From Pseudobacter sp051955275 (lineage in GTDB: Bacteria > Bacteroidota > Bacteroidia > Chitinophagales > Chitinophagaceae), in the NCBI RefSeq assembly GCF_051955275.1, contig NZ_JBQCGW010000059.1:1-6391 (forward strand): a DNA stretch of 6,391 bases, written 5' to 3'. The position numbers were made by a program, and so were the translations under genes. The notes below the pieces were generated by a model. The model searched no databases. It saw nothing but the letters and a program-made list of their open reading frames with translations, and was not told the DNA's origin. Of the stretch, positions 5,038 through 6,391 are shown one piece after another (position 1 is the stretch's first letter; every line of letters begins with the position of its first letter).

Positions 5038-6294
5038 TTACACCAGATATCCGAAGAGCGTATCATCCTTGTTCAACTCGGTGTAATTGATCTGAAACAA
5101 CTGCATTTTCTGCAGCAACGCCTCATAATCCGCACGGTTCCGCAACTCTATACCTACCAACGCGGGCCCGGTTTCCTTATTGTGTTTCTGATAATATTCA
5201 AAGCGGGTGATATCGTCTTCCGGTCCCAGTACATCATTCACAAATTCCTTCAGTGCGCCAGGTCTCTGGGCAAAGCGGATGAGGAAGTAATGCTTCAGCC
5301 CTTCATACTGCAGGCTCCGCTCCTTGATCTCCTGCATCCGGTCGATATCATTGTTGCTGCCACTTACCACACAAACAACTGTCTTGCCTTTGATCTGTGC
5401 AGCATAATCATCCAGGGCAGCGATACTCAATGCGCCTGCGGGTTCCACCACAATCGCATCTTCATTGTACAATTTCAGGATGGTGGAGCATACCTTTCCT
5501 TCGGGCACCAGGTGCATTTCATTCAGCACTTCGCGGCAGAGTTCGAAGGTGATATCTCCTACCCTTTTCACGGCAGCTCCATCCACAAATCTTTCGATAT
5601 TGTCGAGCGTCACCGGGTGACCTGCTTCCAGCGCGCGTTTCATACTGGGCGCGCCTTCCGGCTCAAGGCCAATGATCTTTGTTTTGGGAGAATAGGTTTT
5701 GAAATAGGATCCAACGCCGGCACTGAGGCCGCCGCCGCCAACGGGCACAAAGAGATAATCGATATCACTCTGGTCTTCCAGGATCTCCACGCCTACAGTG
5801 CCCTGGCCTTCGATGATCCGGAGATCGTCAAACGGAGGGATGAAGGTCATGTTATTGGCTGCTGTGAATGCGCGTGCAGCTGCAGCGCAGTCGTCGAATG
5901 TATCTCCCACCAGCCTCACTTCAATGCTGTCTTCCCCGAACATCCTGGTCTGGGTGACTTTCTGGTTGGGAGTAATGATGGGCATGAACACCACACCTTT
6001 TGCATTCAGTCTTTTGCAGGAGAAGGCAAAGCCCTGGGCATGATTACCGGCACTGGCGCAGACAACACCTTTGGACAGTTCCTCCGGAGAGAGGCTGCTC
6101 ATCATATTGTAGGCCCCGCGCAGTTTGTAGGAGCGCACCACCTGGAGGTCTTCCCGTTTGAGAAAAATCTGCGCATCATACTTACGGCTAAGTGTATGCG
6201 AATACTGAAGTGGCGTTCTGTTCACCACTTTGCGAAGCCTCATGGCCGCTTTATGAAACTCGAGACCTGTCATCAGGTTGCTTGCTGTGCTCAT
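5038..6294 (-). CDS. ilvA: Threonine ammonia-lyase (threonine deaminase), short form
   Basis: A cytoplasmic PLP enzyme that converts L-threonine to 2-oxobutanoate and ammonia, the first committed step to isoleucine. The 418-residue length fits the short-form IlvA family with one ACT-like regulatory domain, shorter than the E. coli two-ACT form. Seen: the PLP-lysine motif SYKLRGAYN with Lys57; SAGNHAQG at 81-88, which contacts the substrate/cofactor region; the phosphate-binding glycine loop VGGGGLSAG at about 185-193; SGSNND at about 311-316; and the ACT-like domain from about 335, with RFAQRPGALKEFVNDVLGP and GPALVGIEL typical of the family. The ATG at 6294 follows an A/G-rich stretch and the N-terminus fits the family. 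It usually closes ilv/leu operons in Bacteroidota, but the upstream gene is outside the window. No obvious strong terminator follows it. Allosteric control by isoleucine or valine is family knowledge. Confidence 0.97.
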   Translation of the reverse strand: MSTASNLMTGLEFHKAAMRLRKVVNRTPLQYSHTLSRKYDAQIFLKREDLQVVRSYKLRGAYNMMSSLSPEELSKGVVCASAGNHAQGFAFSCKRLNAKGVVFMPIITPNQKVTQTRMFGEDSIEVRLVGDTFDDCAAAARAFTAANNMTFIPPFDDLRIIEGQGTVGVEILEDQSDIDYLFVPVGGGGLSAGVGSYFKTYSPKTKIIGLEPEGAPSMKRALEAGHPVTLDNIERFVDGAAVKRVGDITFELCREVLNEMHLVPEGKVCSTILKLYNEDAIVVEPAGALSIAALDDYAAQIKGKTVVCVVSGSNNDIDRMQEIKERSLQYEGLKHYFLIRFAQRPGALKEFVNDVLGPEDDITRFEYYQKHNKETGPALVGIELRNRADYEALLQKMQLFQINYTELNKDDTLFGYLV

Positions 6295-6322
6295 TGTATT
6301 GTTGCCCTTTTTGGGGGCAGTC

Positions 6323-6343
6323 GCCCGCGGCCCCCCCAGGGAC
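6323..6343 (+). repeat. G/C-run element, copy B, in the ilvA leader
   Basis: This is the partner of the element at 88-108 (17 of 21 identical in opposite orientation). It is embedded in 6312-6346, where GGGGGC (6313-6318) can also pair with GCCCCC (6330-6335). It lies 30-50 bases upstream of the ilvA start codon, so in the ilvA mRNA it could form a strong leader hairpin close to the ribosome-binding region. Confidence 0.3.
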
Positions 6344-6391
6344 CCCTATTTTTTAGCCTCCGGCCAACACGGTGTTTGCGGCGGCGACCCA

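Noticed and set aside
6313..6352. Plus-strand terminator (G/C hairpin followed later by TTTTTT)
   Set aside because: The T run is more than 10 bases from the stem and no plus-strand gene precedes it.

Overview
The window looks like Bacteroidota chromosome, most likely a Chitinophaga-type member of the Chitinophagaceae (inference). The pointers are two perfect copies of the Bacteroidota -7 promoter element TAnnTTTG, a FecI-type sigma factor with a FecR that ends in a DUF4974-type domain, an RteC-family protein, and a short-form IlvA with a C-terminal ACT-like domain. All five convincing genes read on the minus strand, so the functional order runs from high to low coordinates.

Layout in the direction of transcription: (1) 6391-6295, a G/C-run-rich leader upstream of ilvA. 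(2) 6294-5038, ilvA, threonine deaminase. (3) 5037-4487, a 550-base gene-free stretch that is dense in regulation: a promoter, a complete SAM-I (S-box) riboswitch aptamer, an antiterminator/terminator expression platform, a second intrinsic terminator, and an inverted repeat ahead of the next gene. (4) 4486-3908, an RteC-family protein. (5) A promoter at about 3802, then an operon of three closely spaced genes: ECF sigma factor (3778-3215), FecR-type anti-sigma (3181-2201), and a 683-residue outer-membrane protein (2182-131). (6) 130-1, no gene: a G/C-run element and then about 80 bases of 91% A+T.

Two things stand out. First, the sigma/anti-sigma pair is not followed by the usual TonB-dependent SusC-like receptor. 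Its partner has a signal peptide, an STN signalling domain and a carboxypeptidase-regulatory-like domain. These are followed by twelve nearly perfect 16-residue repeats (GxQIGGxxN type) and a C-terminal segment that resembles an outer-membrane beta-barrel, with no visible plug domain. This suggests an Fec-style surface-signalling relay whose outer-membrane sensor is not a TonB transporter. Second, the SAM riboswitch has an intact ON/OFF platform but leads to no methionine or SAM gene; the first gene downstream is the RteC-family protein, and another terminator lies in between.

The sigma/FecR/STN genes probably form one signal-transduction unit. ilvA is an independent biosynthetic gene. The riboswitch and the RteC gene form a separate module whose coupling is uncertain.
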